Assembly (NCBI GenBank): GCA_030068075.1
Contig: CM057824.1
Coordinates: 128,640,414-128,704,413 of the forward strand
Source of the DNA: Paguma larvata
Lineage: Eukaryota; Chordata; Mammalia; Carnivora; Viverridae
Direction: 5' to 3'
DNA length: 64,000 bases
Of this stretch, positions 24,140 through 36,832 are shown in pieces (the stretch's first letter is position 1; the number at the start of each line of letters is the position of its first letter). The position numbers and the translations under genes are program-made. A model generated the notes under the pieces. That model did no database searches and was not told the DNA's origin. It saw only the letters and a list, made by a program, of their open reading frames with translations.

Positions 24140-25573
24140 AACTCACTAACACTATATTGAAAAAAAAGTTGAAAACAGACATACTTTCCTAAGAATTCAA
24201 CATTTTACCTTAACATTGTTTGTTGAAGTTTATTTGATGGTACACTTAATCGGCATAAGGAAATTATTATTTTTTAAGTAAATTAATATTAATAACTTGG
24301 AATATCCTTTTAGTAATGTAGTAAGTATATGATTATATCTCACTTTATCTTTATCTTCTCTTACATTTTGTTCATATAGACATCTTTTATGAAATTTCTA
24401 CCAATTTTTTTCATTTTTAAAATTAATGGAACAATGTGGTTTTTTACTGGTTTGTTACATTACATTATACAATCTGGATAAGAGCTGTTGTTGGATGTAC
24501 GAATTATACCTCATTTCTCAATTCCTGACATTCTTTTTTGTTCTTATTATGTATGCTGATGAGTACCAATTCATCAAAATTTCCTCTATGGTCAGTAGCG
24601 TTCTGTTTTTTCTTACTTACTAAGTCTTTCTCATCCCAAGTCTGAAGATAAACTCCTATATGCAGTCTAAAGTCTGTATTGCTTGCCTTTTTGAATAGGA
24701 CAAAACTATCAATCTGGAAATAATGTTTAATACATTGACATAGAGTTCAAGGTGCTTTTCCCCCATATGTGTATATTGTTGAACTATGACCATTACTTAA
24801 AAAACAAAGCAAAAAGAAAACAAACAAACAAACAAACAAAACCCACCTTGATTGACAAAACTGCTGGGTCACATGTGTCAGGTAAGTGTTTATTTCTATG
24901 TTTATCTATCCTTGTGCATACATGTTTGTATTAAATACTATATATTTATCATAAGTCTTGATATTGGCAGTATAAGTCTTCTAGCTTTCAATATTTCTTT
25001 GAGCTTACTTAATAACTAAATAAATATTCCTATGTTTTATTACTTTTCTTGTCAATTAAAAATATGAATGTAAAGTTTGTGGTATCTTATGTTTTTTAAT
25101 ATCTATACACTCAAATTATTTCTGGTATTGGTAATTTGTCCTCCTTTTTTTTTCTTGATGAGTGTTACAAATTGTTTATCAATTTTTTGAGTAATATTTG
25201 AAGAACCTTGTGGCTCATCTCATATCCTAGTGGCCTTATCTCGATTTCTAGATGAAACTACAATAAACCTTCAGTTTTCAACTCACTTTGTGTTGTGTCT
25301 GCCTTGAACTTACATATCACATTTTTCTTATTCTTGCAGTAAATTCTTATTCTTGGAGCAGATGCTGACAAAAGGGGTTGAGGTAGGGGATTGTTGGTAG
25401 TTTCAAATACTAGGGATATACTGCCCATAAGGAACTGTAAAATATAATGGAATGGAAGACTATAAAGACTTATTTTCAATCTTCTTGTTAACATTGATAA
25501 GCATAGACATAATTGAGTCCTATTAGAATATAATGGTTATCAACTTCATAATACATCTTTGATACTGTTTTCT
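24140..25573 (-). mobile_element. L1M-type LINE, antisense, continuation (weakly supported)
   Basis: T-rich sequence that in places follows antisense ORF2 and lies between better matches on either side, so it probably belongs to the same old L1M. It holds an (AAAC)n run near 24818-24841. Some of it, especially 25200-25570, could be another repeat or unique sequence. Confidence 0.4.
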
Positions 25574-25837
25574 CTACTTTCCTCTTTCTTTTTTTTCTTT
25601 GTTAAGTTTTAATGTTTATTTATTTTGAGAGAGAGAGAGAAGGAGAGGGACTGAGTGTGAGTGGGGGAGGGGCAGAGAGAGAGGGAGACACAGAATTTGA
25701 AGCAAGCTACAGGCTCTGAGCTGTCAGCACAGAGCCCAGTATGGGACTCAACTCACAAATTGCAAGATCATGACCTGAGCTGAAGTTGGATGCTTAACTG
25801 ACTGGGTCACCCAGGCGCCCCACTACTTTCCTCTTTC
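25574..25837 (-). mobile_element. CAN SINE (SINEC_Fc type), antisense, exact target duplication
   Basis: Full-length reverse SINE bounded by identical ctactttcctctttc at 25574-25588 and 25823-25837. It has a (GA)n tract at about 25626-25640 in the body complement. Recent insertion. Confidence 0.95.
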
Positions 25838-25959
25838 AGTGTCTCTGGAATGCCTCATTTCCTGCTTCTTGGCATAAACTCCCAAATAAACTACTTCACA
25901 TAAGTTAATGTTTTAAGATCTATTTGTAGTGGAACACAGACTAAGATATTAATATTTTG

Positions 25960-26640
25960 AAATAATCAACTTTTAGACTTTAAAAACTGATTCTACTGTA
26001 TTTTTAAAATGTCTTAGTGTCCTTTTTATATTAATAACTCCTTTTTATTTATTTTCTATTAAATTGGCTGTTTTAATTTTATTTTTGAGGTTTATGCTTA
26101 TATCACTAACCATCAGCTTTTCCTCTTCCTAATGTATAAATTTAGAACTACAAATTTCTTAGAAAACAGTAATGTGCATTCCACAAGTTGTATTTTATAT
26201 TATTTTCTCATTATCCAAGTAAAAATAGTTCATTAAGATATTTTTCTTTGCCCAGGGAAATTATGGTCCTGTTGAACTTCCAAACAATTGAGGATTCCTA
26301 GTTATTATTTTTTTAATTTAATTTAGGTAAATTCTACTGTAGTTAAACACCATACATTGTATTATTTAAGTCCTATGAAATATATTTTTACTTTATTACA
26401 TTTTATTCCCCAATTTTTTGTGTGTTATGTTATTTGGAGTTATTTAAATGTGCATTCTATTGCTGTTGCTTGCATAGTTACTCGCACATGCATTAGTAGA
26501 ATTTTGTTAGGCGTGATGTTTCAAGTCTTCTCTACTGAATTTGTCCGATTTTTCTTTCAATTACACAGAGCTTTTCATAATGCATAATTGAAACTATAGA
26601 TTTGTATATTTCTTCCAATTCTATCAAATTTGGTCATCTA
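25960..26640 (-). mobile_element. L1M-type LINE, antisense ORF2 5' half
   Basis: Phrases such as ccacaagttgtattttatat, ttatggtcctgttgaacttc and gtgcattctattgctgttg are the reverse complement of the ORF2 endonuclease/early RT region (the common antisense text being cacaaattttgatatgttg, then gtgtattctgctgttgttg). This is the 5'-most part of the minus-strand L1M that began near 20420. Confidence 0.6.
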
Positions 26641-27411
26641 TTTTGAGAGCTTTATTGAGGTATAGTTTATATGCAATTAACTGCATATGTTTAAAATATA
26701 AATTCGAGTTGCTATTGACAAATGCATACACCTATGAATCCATTACCACAATCTAGATAATGTACGTGTCCATCATTCTCTAAAGATTCCTAGTGCCTCT
26801 CCATAATCCATTTCTCCCCCCCCCATTTTGTCAGCCCCCATATCATGCCCAAACTCTGACCTGCTTTCTGTCAAAACAGATTTGTTTTGATTTCCTATAA
26901 TTTTATGTAAATAGAATCACACAATAATTATTATTTTTTTCTGACTTCTTTGTTCAGCGTGATTATTTTGATTCATCCATACTGACATAAGCATCAATAT
27001 ATAATCCTTTTTATTACTGAGTAGTATTGCATTATTTGAATATTCTACAATCATCTTCTTTTGTAAATATTTGTGTAGAAGTCTTTGTCTTGATATTTGG
27101 TTTCATGTTTTTTTTTTTTTTGCAAAATACCAGAGTTAAATGTTTAGATCATTTAATAGACATACATTTGACTTTTGAAAAACTTTTCCAATGTTTCACA
27201 AAGTCACTGTTCCATTTTCTGTTTCCGCCAGTAGGGTGTGAGTGCTTTAGTGCTTCCACATTCTCAAGTAATAGTGAGTGTATAATCAATATTAGATTAT
27301 GCTTTCTAAGAAAAAAAAAGTGGCTGATCTTCAAATTTATTCATTCTATTTCTAGCCTGGATTATGGAATTCTCTTTGCCTTAAATATCTGCCTTTGCTT
27401 TGTCTGTCTAG
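26641..27411 (-). mobile_element. Second L1M-type 3' end, antisense
   Basis: Starts abruptly with gctttattgaggtatagttt, the classic antisense start of an L1M 3' UTR, and continues with acacctatgaatccattacc, attttatgtaaatagaatc, ttcagcgtgattattttgat and ttactgagtagtattgc. It directly abuts ORF2 of the previous L1M, so two L1Ms are stacked here. A T12 run lies at about 27110-27121. Confidence 0.68.
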
Positions 27412-27659
27412 TAATTCCTACTTTTTTTTTTAATTTTTTAAGGTTTATTTATTTTTTGAGAGAGAGAGAGAATGCAAGTAAGGGAGGGGCAGAAAGAGAG
27501 GGAGACACAGAATCTGAAGCAGGCTCCAGGCCCTGAGCTGTCAGCACAGAGCCCGATGTGGGGCTTGAACTCACAGACCGCGAGATCATGACCTGAGCCG
27601 AAGTCGGACGCCTCACCGACTGAGCCACCCAGGTGCCCCCGTAATTAATTCCTACTTTT
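27412..27659 (-). mobile_element. CAN SINE (SINEC_Fc type), antisense, exact target duplication
   Basis: Reverse full-length SINE bounded by identical taattcctactttt at 27412-27425 and 27646-27659. Near-consensus body with cgcgagatcatgacctgag intact. Recent insertion. Confidence 0.95.
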
Positions 27660-29451
27660 ATTTTCAATCTCTAATTTACCCAAGATGTAATTTACCTCTT
27701 TTGTTGTACAGTGATTCTTGTTCTTCATGTTCTGAAGTCCCTATGCCATATGTGCATTCTTATTGCTTGTGTTTTAGTCTCTCTTATTAGGTTAGGTGTT
27801 TATTGCAGGAAAATTTGTGTATTATTTATCCCTGTCACCTGCTTTAGAGCTTGACACATATTAAGAGCTCAATATATTTTGGGTTGTTAAATAAAACTGT
27901 AAACAGAAATTTATAATTCCTTGTCTTACTGATTATCTGTAAAAGCTTGTAAATAAACATTTCTTACTAAATGTAGACTCATGGAATTGCATTGATTACT
28001 TCTAAGACTTGAACCATTCACAGTGCAATTAACAAATAAAATGAGATATCAAGATACTTCTGAGAACATGATTTGATTTAAAACTTAATCATCACTCACT
28101 CATGACTGCCACTGGAGTTTAACTTATTAGATACCATCTGCTGCCTAAACATCTAGGGAATATTTTTAAGGAATATCTTTCTAGAGGAAATGATAATCTC
28201 ATGCCAACTTGTGTATCACTTATCTGTTTGCTGGCATTTAAACCTTGTAACAACAAAAATTATAGTTGAGTGCATAAGGCAATAAATGAAACCAAATATG
28301 ATGTGAACACAATGAAAATGTAAATGACTTTTTCCCCCAGATTCATTACTTCTAGTATTATAATAAGCTACACAAACACAAGACTAGGTTACATAGGCAA
28401 TAGAATAGTGTTTCAGAAGGCAAGCTTCATTCAGGCACGTGCTAATTTGAGTATGGGCTATACATCTAAATACTACTATGACCTTAGACAATTGGGAACC
28501 ATTATAACTTGAGCTTTTATATCACAACTAGTAAATGATAATTAACAATCTTATAAATTATGATAGTAAGTGTATGTATATTTATATATTTGGTTATTTT
28601 ACTTGTGGTCCACAGAAATTGGGTAAGATGGCTATTTAAAACCAAAAGGGTCCAGGATACGCCACCTCAAAACATGCCACTTTGTTCTAAGGATTCTTAT
28701 GAGCTTAAAGCAACTGAGAATCAACGGGTGCAGGAAGAGTTCTCTGCCCTTCCTTTTTCTGCCTCAAAGCAGGGTGTAAACTTCTCTTTGTGGAGGTGTC
28801 CCTCTCTACCTTACTGAAAAGATGACAGTGACTCATCATTGGACACAGAGAATTGGAAGCAAGATGAACTGGGTAAACGAACCTTACTAAAATAACCTTT
28901 ATCTTCCATTAGCTTCCATCATGTATTTAGTAATCACTTCACCACCGTTTATGGTCCCTTGAAGCCCAAAGCCATTTTCTTTTTTTGAATTTCACCTTTC
29001 TGCGAATTCCAGTGAATGTAAATATGAACACAAAAGTTATATATCTTTTCTTTTCTTAAACTGTTTTGTTAGTTTAGTTCACACACTCCCAGACACTCAG
29101 CCTAAGAGGGGAGAGTAAAAGTTTTCCTTCCCAACTGGACCTCCAGATGTTAGATATGTCGACTTCAAAAAGTAAGTATCTCAACTAAGAGTGAGATGCT
29201 TTTTAAAAATTGTCCAGAATATAAAAGTTAAAAGGCAAAAATAAGTTTAAAAAAGAATGATTTAAGAGTTACCTAGGTCCGAAATGTTTCTCATTACTAG
29301 GAGCTATTAATCTTTGATCCTCTCTGAATCTTCATAGTTTTGATATATAGCAGATTTTGACATATAGCAGGCACAGTGTGCTCAATAAATGAATTATACT
29401 TACAATGCTCCCGTATTCTTTTTTAACTATTAATTCATATTTTCTAAAGCA
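27660..29451. other. Mostly unrecognised; small MIR-like relic near 27815-27885
   Basis: The text gagcttgacacatattaagagctcaatata resembles the 3' end of MIR on the plus strand. The rest is AT-rich with no gene or named repeat. Frames at 28324-28512 and 28560-28817 show no domain features. Confidence 0.4.
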
Positions 29452-29730
29452 GTCATATTGGTTTCCTAAGGCTGCCATAAAAAATCACCACAAACTTGAT
29501 AGTTTAGAATAAAGAAACCTATTGTCTCATATTTCTGGAGTCAGCGCTGCTACTGGAGGCTTTAAGGATTTCTTTCCTGGCCTTTTCTATGTTTGAGTTT
29601 CTTGGCTTCTGGCTGCAAAACTCTAAGAACCTCTACCTCCTTCTTCATATGGCCTCCTCTTTGTGAGTCTTTCTTTAAACATCTCTTTTAAGGACACACC
29701 AGTAATGGATTACTTAACTGGTTATCAAGT
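29452..29730 (-). mobile_element. Old LTR-like repeat fragment, antisense
   Basis: ggtttcctaaggctgccata, tttctggagtcagcgctg, atatggcctcctctttgtg and ttttaaggacacaccagt follow the reverse complement of the repeat family also seen at 8427 and 63331. Diverged. Confidence 0.5.
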
Positions 29731-29869
29731 ATTTTTCCTAAAGTTGATTCTGTGGACACCTTCTTACTTTTACAAATATATTTTTGCTCTGCGTCTTATA
29801 TTGCATCTTGATCATCTCTGTCAATAGGACTTAAGCCTATGTATTTTTCTAATGAAACTAATACTACTA

Positions 29870-30100
29870 CTGGCTGCTATCTGTTAAACACATACCATGT
29901 GTCAGGCAATCAGCTAACCATCTCTCAAACATAAGTTTATTAACTATTTATAAGAAATCAGAGAGATAGCCATTTCACAGATGTTGGGGCTTTTAACGTT
30001 GCGATATTTAGAGAGATTTTGTGACAAATTCAAGATCTCACATAAGAGACAGAACTGAAATATGGAACCCACGTCTGTTTACAAGGTGTTCTTAGCCACT
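29870..30100 (-). repeat. MIR relic, antisense
   Basis: accatgtgtcaggcaatcag, then atttcacagatgttggggc, then catctcacataagagacagaactg, then cacgtctgtttac follow antisense MIR (ctatgtgccaggcac, cattttacagatgagg, aactcaggtctg). The core is recognisable but divergence is high. Confidence 0.55.
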
Positions 30101-31970
30101 TGCTCTCTTCTTGTATTCCTGCTTTGCACTTCATTTTTCATGATCTTGAGAAAGAGGCTGGTCACAGTTTTCCACATTTATTGGATCTCTACATTATGTA
30201 CTAGTTTTTCTCTTGTGCTAGATCGGAAGCTGCTGTTCCTTTGCTGTGCTCTACAATGTTCTGTGCTTTATTTGTAAATGCATCTTGCTGTGAAAATGAG
30301 TTTCTATGTACCGTTAGGGAAATTTGGGCTTTACCTTTTACCTGTTGCGTCTTCTATTCTGCCATGGCCTTTTTCTATGCTGAGGCCTCTTTCCCAGGCA
30401 TTATTTATCACCAATTTATGACTGGATTCTCGGCTTCATTCTTCTACTTTCTGCAGCTTTGTAGAACTCCCAGACGTCCTGCCTTCTAGGGAAAGCTTCA
30501 CATCTTACTTCCAAAGCAGGGTTATCTGAACACTTGTGCTAATTTACGATCTCTGAAAAACAGCTAGTAGCTAATGTCTCGCTATGTGACTGTGTGTACA
30601 TGTGGTGCACGTATAATGCATTGTTTTGCTATGAACATTGTAAACCAGGCACAAAATAGAAATTATGAATTTAAAATTAACAAAAAGTAAGTATGTAGAG
30701 AGCTTCCACTATTTTTTCTACTTGCCCTAGTGGATGGACTAATATAAACACTAGAATTTTTGCTTTGAGGTCCAGTAGGCAAATGAGCACATTCCTGTAC
30801 TACATGGCCACAGATGGCTTTGGTCTCTTTGACCACCTTATCTTGTGGCAGTACTGGCCTCAGCCTGACTGTAATATCTCCTATCACTTGAATATCAGTC
30901 TTTTTGATTTTTGTTTATACTTTTCCTTCATGTTTATATTTTACTTCTGCATCTGCCTTTTAATACTGAGACCAGTAAGCAGTTTTCAGAGTTCTGCTAT
31001 TATGATGTTCTCTTCCCACACTCAACAAGAAACAGTCTTCCTTTAAGTTCTTTTAGTTTCTGAATACTTTTTTTTTCAAAAGTTATGGAACAAGGGTTAA
31101 AACTAGTGTTTGGCATGAACCCACAGAAGTTCATTATCACAGAGATACTGGCAGAAAAAGTTTCTTAAATCATATTAAAATTTTAAAACTTTTCTAGTTT
31201 CCTTGACATATAACCACATAGCAGGTGCCTCCCTGTGGTGGACTCGTGGGGACTCACAATGAATACAAGCCTCTCTTTTAACCGACTCCTATGAGAAGTC
31301 TCACTTGAATCTCTACTTGAGATGAAAGCATTTTCAGCTTGTTCTTTGACATTGATTTTGTGGAAATTATGACCCTCTGTAAACTGTTTGGAGCTAATCT
31401 TAATACTGAATCTAGTAAGCACAGACAATTAAAGGTAGAGAAAATAACTTTTCAGTAGCTATTGATTTAACCAAATCTTGTCATCCATATTAAATGTAGA
31501 GATCTTTAGATCTTTCTATGTTAACATTTATACTGATTGGAAAGGAACTAGAGTGATTATCTCAAGAATTTTGATGGTACTATTTTTGGAACCCATGAAA
31601 ATAATTTATTAAGGGGTAGAACGGTGACATTTTGTGAGCCGGTCCAGTGTCATTCACTTACTCATCCTTCAATATAGTAATTTAAAAATCATACGGAGAA
31701 AATTTTTAAAACAAATGTATTGTTAATTGTATGTAGTAAAATTTTATGCATTTTAAGATATGTTACCCTAAAAATCTCTCTGCTTACTGACTGTTGGCTC
31801 ACAGTAGCCATGGACCCAACTGTGGAAATAATTTTGTCTTAAAACTTCTCTACCGCCTCGTCTCTCCGAACTTAAGAATATGATGTGGACATTTTGGTGA
31901 CTTCTGTTGAGAACACATAACACATTTGTCAATTCTTAGCAGATTTTTTTTTTAAGTTTATATAGTTTGA
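30101..31970. other. No recognised gene or repeat
   Basis: Several open stretches of 71-93 residues occur (30062-30277, 30241-30489, 30765-31046). They overlap in different frames, are rich in Phe, Leu and Cys from T-rich composition, and match no family I know. The local base content is less AT-extreme than its neighbours. It may be an unplaced ancient repeat. Confidence 0.4.
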
Positions 31971-32090
31971 AGTCATAGTTTGAGATCCGGGTTTTAATCC
32001 TAGTTCTGACATTCGCTAGCTGTCAAAGAAATAGGCTCTATGTCTCTATTTCCTCTTTGGTAAAATAATGTTTTTGGACTACTTAACTGC
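31971..32090 (+). repeat. MIR relic
   Basis: gagatccgggttttaatcctag, then ttcgctagctgtcaaag, then tctatttcctctttggtaaaataatg follow sense MIR (cttactagctgtgtgacc, cctcatctgtaaaatggg). Confidence 0.6.
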
Positions 32091-33395
32091 CATCAGGCTC
32101 CTTCACTTCTGTTCATCCATGTTGAGGAAGGACAGTCCTAGGTGTTACATACTTCTTTAGAGATATATACATCTATTATTACAGATGATTTAAAAACTGA
32201 GCAACTTCACATATCTTGCAAGAAGAGTGTTTTATAAAATAGATACAAACCCATCAAACTGTCTTTTTATATTTTATGCTACACGAATTGATCTGTCCAT
32301 ATAGTTATTCATAGAAACATGATTTATTTATAGAGAATCAGCTACAGACTTGAACATATTCTTTCCTACTTCTCGAATTGAAGATTACTGTATCAAATAC
32401 TCTCTGGTTTCTACATTTTGGCATCACTGAATAAACATCATTTATGCTTATGTCTTGAGTTGTTTATATCAGCATGTTTATATGCCAAGTTTCTTGACAT
32501 TATTTCTAACATTTTATAATTCAGTGGCAGTGTAGTCAGTGACAGAGCTCAGGATTACATTAAACACAACATGATCTTTTCCATGACTGGTTTGTTTTCT
32601 CTTTATTTATAATTGATTTGAGTATATTTTTTAAAGATATGCTTTTCCAGACATAAATAAGAGTCAAGAACTACAGAATACACATTAACATCAACAGTTA
32701 CAAAGTTAACATTTCCAAATATATATATCTGACTTCACAAATCTGGTGTCCTTGCAAAGACTCTATCATCTATTATCCCTCTGTCTGTCTGTCTATCTAT
32801 CTATGTATCTATCATCTATTACTTCCTAGTGAAAGAATTTGAGAGAGCTCCTTCTATATAGACAGCTTTAATTAATCAGAATATCTTAAAAGAGGTTTTA
32901 TAACATTTAATTACTTTAGTCTCTACTATTATTTAAGTATTAATGGGAAACAAATATTTAATAGTACATCCTTTAAAAATTATGTTTTATTGTATTTAAT
33001 ACTGATAATTGAAGCTCTTATCTTTTCATTCTAGCCAGACCAAATGTATTTCCATTTTTTCTTCTCTGAAACAGATCTACTAAATCTTGGACTTTTCCAT
33101 GGATAGTGAGCAGTAATGTGTCTCAAGATGCAACAAAACAAACAGTATTTTTCTAGGGTGCAGTTAAGCCAAAGATATTTTATGTTTTACAACAGCTAAA
33201 TATTTTATTAAGAGTTAAAGTCACAAATTCCTTCTTGTCCAATGTGGAATAATGTTGATGTTTAAAGTCAGAAAGCCTATTTTTTTAAGATTGGTCCTAT
33301 CATTAAATTAGTGAAAGACCTTTATTTCTTAGCAATCCCATTTTAGCCTTCTAGAAAATTTTTTTTTTTGAGTAATACTGTTTTGAAAACCCAAT
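32091..33395. other. No recognised gene; tetranucleotide microsatellite
   Basis: AT-rich unassigned sequence apart from a (CTGT)n(CTAT)n run at 32780-32815 and a run of nine T at 33361-33369. Confidence 0.45.
32780..32815. repeat. (CTGT)n(CTAT)n microsatellite
   Basis: A compound tetranucleotide array, ctgtctgtctgt followed by ctatctatctatgtatctat. Likely length-variable. Confidence 0.88.
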
Positions 33396-33399
33396 ATCT

Positions 33400-33630
33400 A
33401 TTGGGTTTTTATTATGTGCCAGGCACTCATCCGAGCAAAATGATGTATTACTAACTTATTGAGTGCTCACAGAAACCCTGTTAGATAGCTACCTCTTATG
33501 ACAGGGTTGATGAAATTGAGGCTTGAAGGTATTACATGACCTGCCTTAGGCCTTATAACTGGTAAGACTCATACTGAATGCTTCAAGACTCATGTGCTAG
33601 AACACGCATGCTACACAGTCTCATAAACCA
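33400..33630 (-). repeat. MIR relic, antisense
   Basis: attatgtgccaggcactcatc, gagtgctcacagaaaccctg, attgaggcttgaaggtatta and aactggtaagactcatac follow antisense MIR through its core. One of the clearer MIR copies in the window. Confidence 0.75.
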
Positions 33631-33756
33631 AAGACTCAAAAATCTTTAAGTGACTTTCTAGCTTTAAAATTTTAAATAAAAATTGTATCTCAAACACATA
33701 GAAATATTTATACATTGCCAGATTTCAAATCTTTGTATATTAGCAATTTTCATCTA

Positions 33757-34070
33757 TGGCATGAATCATTGAACTGTATAGCTCATAGGGCAAATCCTAT
33801 CTGCCTGCCTTTTTGCTTATGACCCACACACTAAAAATATTTTTTACATTTTTCAATATTTGGAAAAAATCAAAAGAAGAATATTTCTTGACAAATGAAG
33901 GTTGCCTGAAATACCAATTTATAAATAAAGTTTTCTTGGAACACAACCATACCATTTGTTTACCTATTGTCTTGGCTATTTTGAGTAGTTGCCAAGGAGA
34001 TATTTGGCATGCAAAGCTGAACATATTCACTATCTCGTCTTTTGAAAAAAGATTCACCGATCCCCAGTCT
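33757..34070 (+). mobile_element. hAT-like non-autonomous DNA transposon relic
   Basis: tttttacatttttcaatattt, aaaatcaaaagaagaatat, ataaataaagttttcttgg, aacacaaccataccatttg, tattgtcttggctattttg and gattcaccgatccccag follow, in order, an abundant mammalian repeat whose right end reads tttgccgacccctg (hAT-like inverted terminal repeat). The left end is degraded. Overlapping frames on both strands (33797-34081 and 33813-34133) are repeat-derived. Confidence 0.55.
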
Positions 34071-34264
34071 ATAATGCTCATCAGGAAAGAGTTATTTATA
34101 TTGAATCAGTTACATCAAATTAATAATTTTTAATTTATATGTACATAATAATTTTTGTCAAAGGACACTTATGGACATACAGTCTAAAACAAGTACCTAG
34201 ATATCAAATTATGTCCTTAGCATGCAAAATTAAAATCTAAAATCCTATATATAAATTGCAATCT

Positions 34265-34625
34265 TGTTATGACCTATCTGCTGGTGATTCTCCAATCCTC
34301 CTATCCCATCCTCACAGTTTATGTTTCACTATTCCTCATTCCTGACCATGCCATGCTTTCTTATAGCTCTGTGCAGGATATGGTTTGCCTGAAAGACTCT
34401 TATCTATCTTCTGTTTTCTTCTCTGTGGAACCCACTCTGATCTCTCCAGCTATACCTCAGTGCAAGTACATCAACATTCCATGTTTACTGAAGATATGCC
34501 ATTGCACATAGCTTTCATGTAAATTTCTACTTTGTTTTACACATGTCTATTTCTCATTAAATAAGAGCTCTTGAAACTAAGATATAAAGTCTATTCCTCC
34601 TTGTGTTCTGACAAGACAGATTTTA
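34265..34625 (+). repeat. L2 3'-region relic
   Basis: ctctgtggaacccactctgatc, then catgtctatttctcattaaa, then gagctcttgaaactaagata resemble sense L2 (cttccctgac, then gagctccttgagggcaggg). Diverged. Confidence 0.5.
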
Positions 34626-34724
34626 GAGCTATAATTTAGCTTTTAATTTGGTAAAAACACAACAAAACAAACAATTTTAAGTGACAAGTGTGAGATCCTT
34701 GGCTCCACCAAACCTCATCTTCAT

Positions 34725-34890
34725 AGTTTATTTCAGTGCTTACTATGTCAGCCGTTATGCAGAAAATTTAATGAAAGTCGTCTGTTTAATCCATTCACCA
34801 TCATTTCAGGGTAGATAGAAATATTATTATCATTTTATAAATGATGAAATTTAATCTAGAGATCCACAGAGGTTGCCTCCATACCCGATG
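34725..34890 (-). repeat. MIR relic, antisense
   Basis: tcagtgcttactatgtcagcc, attattatcattttataaatgatgaaattt and agatccacagaggttgcc follow antisense MIR. Confidence 0.6.
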
Positions 34891-35733
34891 TTTTTAATAG
34901 TAGATTATATTCTTTGAGTCTAAGATTAATTCTCAAGTTAATTTCAAATACATACAACACCCAAGTTTGTTACTTACTAAATCTTTATAAGCAGCAAAAC
35001 TATTTGTTTCTCTATGTTTTCTCTTGAATTTATAAATCTCACAATAAGATTTCAAGATGAAAGAAATGTGGAGTGTGGGCAGCAAATGTGAAAGAAACAT
35101 AAGGATGTCAGTGGATAGCATAATAGTCACTACATAGGCTGAATGTGCTCTTAGTCTGAGGTAACAGAAGAAGCATGACATATGTATTATTAGAAGGTGA
35201 TTATTCACCTCTAATTGCTGCAGGTTAGACCCCACAGAAAGGATTGCTTTCAGTAACCGATATAATAAGTTTAAATACATCTAGAAAAATGTGGTTTTGT
35301 TCAGAGAAAAAGTAAGCTTGATGGGAAGGAAATCTATGCCAACATTGCAATAAATATGAACAACTCTGGAATATTTAACTAGAGTGGAGAAAGAGCTGCT
35401 TTCCAAATATTTGAAGAACTCACATGTGGAAAAATATATGCACTTCGATTTGGTTTTTTTGGCTCTATAGTTTAGAAGTAGGCCCAGTGGTTGAAGAAGG
35501 TGTGTCCAGAGATGAAATGGTTGCCTAAAGATTCACTGACTTCACCATAGCTAGAAGTGACCAGGCATACCCTAAATGGACATTAATGGGATAGTAGAGA
35601 GTTTTGTTATTAGAGGCATGGTTGAATTAGCTGAAATTTAAGAATGAATCTCAATATAATTTTTCTATAATGTTGAAATCATATCGCTATCGGCCTACAG
35701 AATTTTTAACTTTCTTAGGAATAATGGTTATGC
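34891..35733. other. No recognised feature
   Basis: The 115-residue frame on the minus strand (34933-35280) is the longest here. It has no recognisable domain or signal, and it is only moderately longer than expected by chance over 64 kb of AT-rich sequence. No splice context was evident. Confidence 0.4.
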
Positions 35734-35989
35734 TGCAATTGTAAGTAAGTTTTAAAATAATTTTTTAAGTTTATTTACTTATTTTGAGAGAGACAGAGAC
35801 GGCATAAGCGGAGGAGGGGCAGAGAGAGAGGGAGAAAGAAACCCAAGCAGGCTCCGTGCTGTCAGCTTAGAGCCCGATGTAGGACTCAAACTCATGAGAC
35901 GTGAGTGAGATCATGACCTGAACTGAAACTGAGAGTTGTACGCTTAACTGACTCAGCCACCCAGGCGCCCCTGCAATTATAAGTAATTT
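35734..35989 (-). mobile_element. CAN SINE, antisense, with target duplication
   Basis: Reverse SINE (cccaagcaggctccgtgctg, gagatcatgacctgaactg, agccacccaggcgcccc). The flanks tgcaattgtaagtaagttt (35734-35752) and tgcaattataagtaattt (35972-35989) are a slightly diverged duplication, so this copy is older than those with exact flanks. Confidence 0.93.
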
Positions 35990-36607
35990 ATGTACTGAAA
36001 ACAAAATTTGAGTTTACTGTCTTAAAAAAGAGAAGTGTGTCTTTCTTTCAATGTAGGGATTTTGATAAGTACAATGAATTGCCATGACATGCAACATCAC
36101 ATCCAAATTTTAATGTCAAAACTTGATCTATTGCAAAGTCAAGAGAATTGTTATTCAGAGAAATGGAAAATGTATTTAAAAATGTCCCCATAAATCTGTT
36201 TCCCAGATTGCAGTTTACATCAGCCTTTAAGCATTTAAAATGATGGAAAGTGAGCATCATAAAATGGTCTAAAATTATACTGAATCTTTAAAAGTATCCT
36301 TCATAGTATAATGTGTAATAGACACCTTTTCATACTACTATCAATTTTTGTGCTGAGGTTAAACATTAAAAAATTCTCTTTGGCAATAATTTCACATTAA
36401 TAAATAATTTTCTCAGGGGAAGAACATTTAAAAATGAAAAGAAAATAACACGATAATTTTTAAAATCAAAAGACAGTTTGAAAAAAAATGTAAGGAAGCT
36501 ATAACATTATGTGAATGTAGCTATATAACATGAAAGATGACTCAAAACAGTTTATTTTTAAAGTTTTACCTAAGATAATTATTTTAATTAGAAATAATTT
36601 CATTCAA
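35990..36607. other. No recognised feature
   Basis: AT-rich, unique-looking sequence. Nothing to annotate. Confidence 0.45.
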
Positions 36608-36832
36608 AATGGCACTATTGGGGTGCCTGGGTAGCTTGGTTCACTGAATGTCTGACTATTTCATTTAGGTCATGATCCTAGAGTTGTGGAATCGAGCCCC
36701 ATGTCAGGCTCTGTGCTGTAGAGTCTACTTGAGTTCTTTCCCTCTCTTTCTCTCTCTCTTCCTTTTCCCCTTTCCCTTACTTGCTCTCTCTTTCTCTCTG
36801 TCTAAAAAATTTTTAAAAATATTGCAACTATT
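36608..36832 (+). mobile_element. Diverged CAN SINE
   Basis: Forward SINE, ggggtgcctgggtagcttgg, with a B-box-like gtggaatcgagcccc and a long CT-rich body. The approximate duplication atggcactatt versus attgcaactatt flanks it. Substitutions in the head mark it as older. Confidence 0.85.

Noticed and set aside
27027..27536. 169-residue plus-strand frame, the longest in the window
   Set aside because: It runs through an antisense L1M and into an antisense SINE. T-rich sequence gives long Phe/Leu runs with few stops, and no protein family is evident.
33797..34133. Frames of 94 and 106 residues on opposite strands over the same bases
   Set aside because: The region matches a hAT-like repeat relic, and opposite-strand overlap of similar length points to a low stop density rather than coding.
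34933..35280. 115-residue minus-strand frame in apparently unique sequence
   Set aside because: No recognisable domain, no convincing exon context, and the length is plausible by chance in 64 kb of two-stranded AT-rich sequence.
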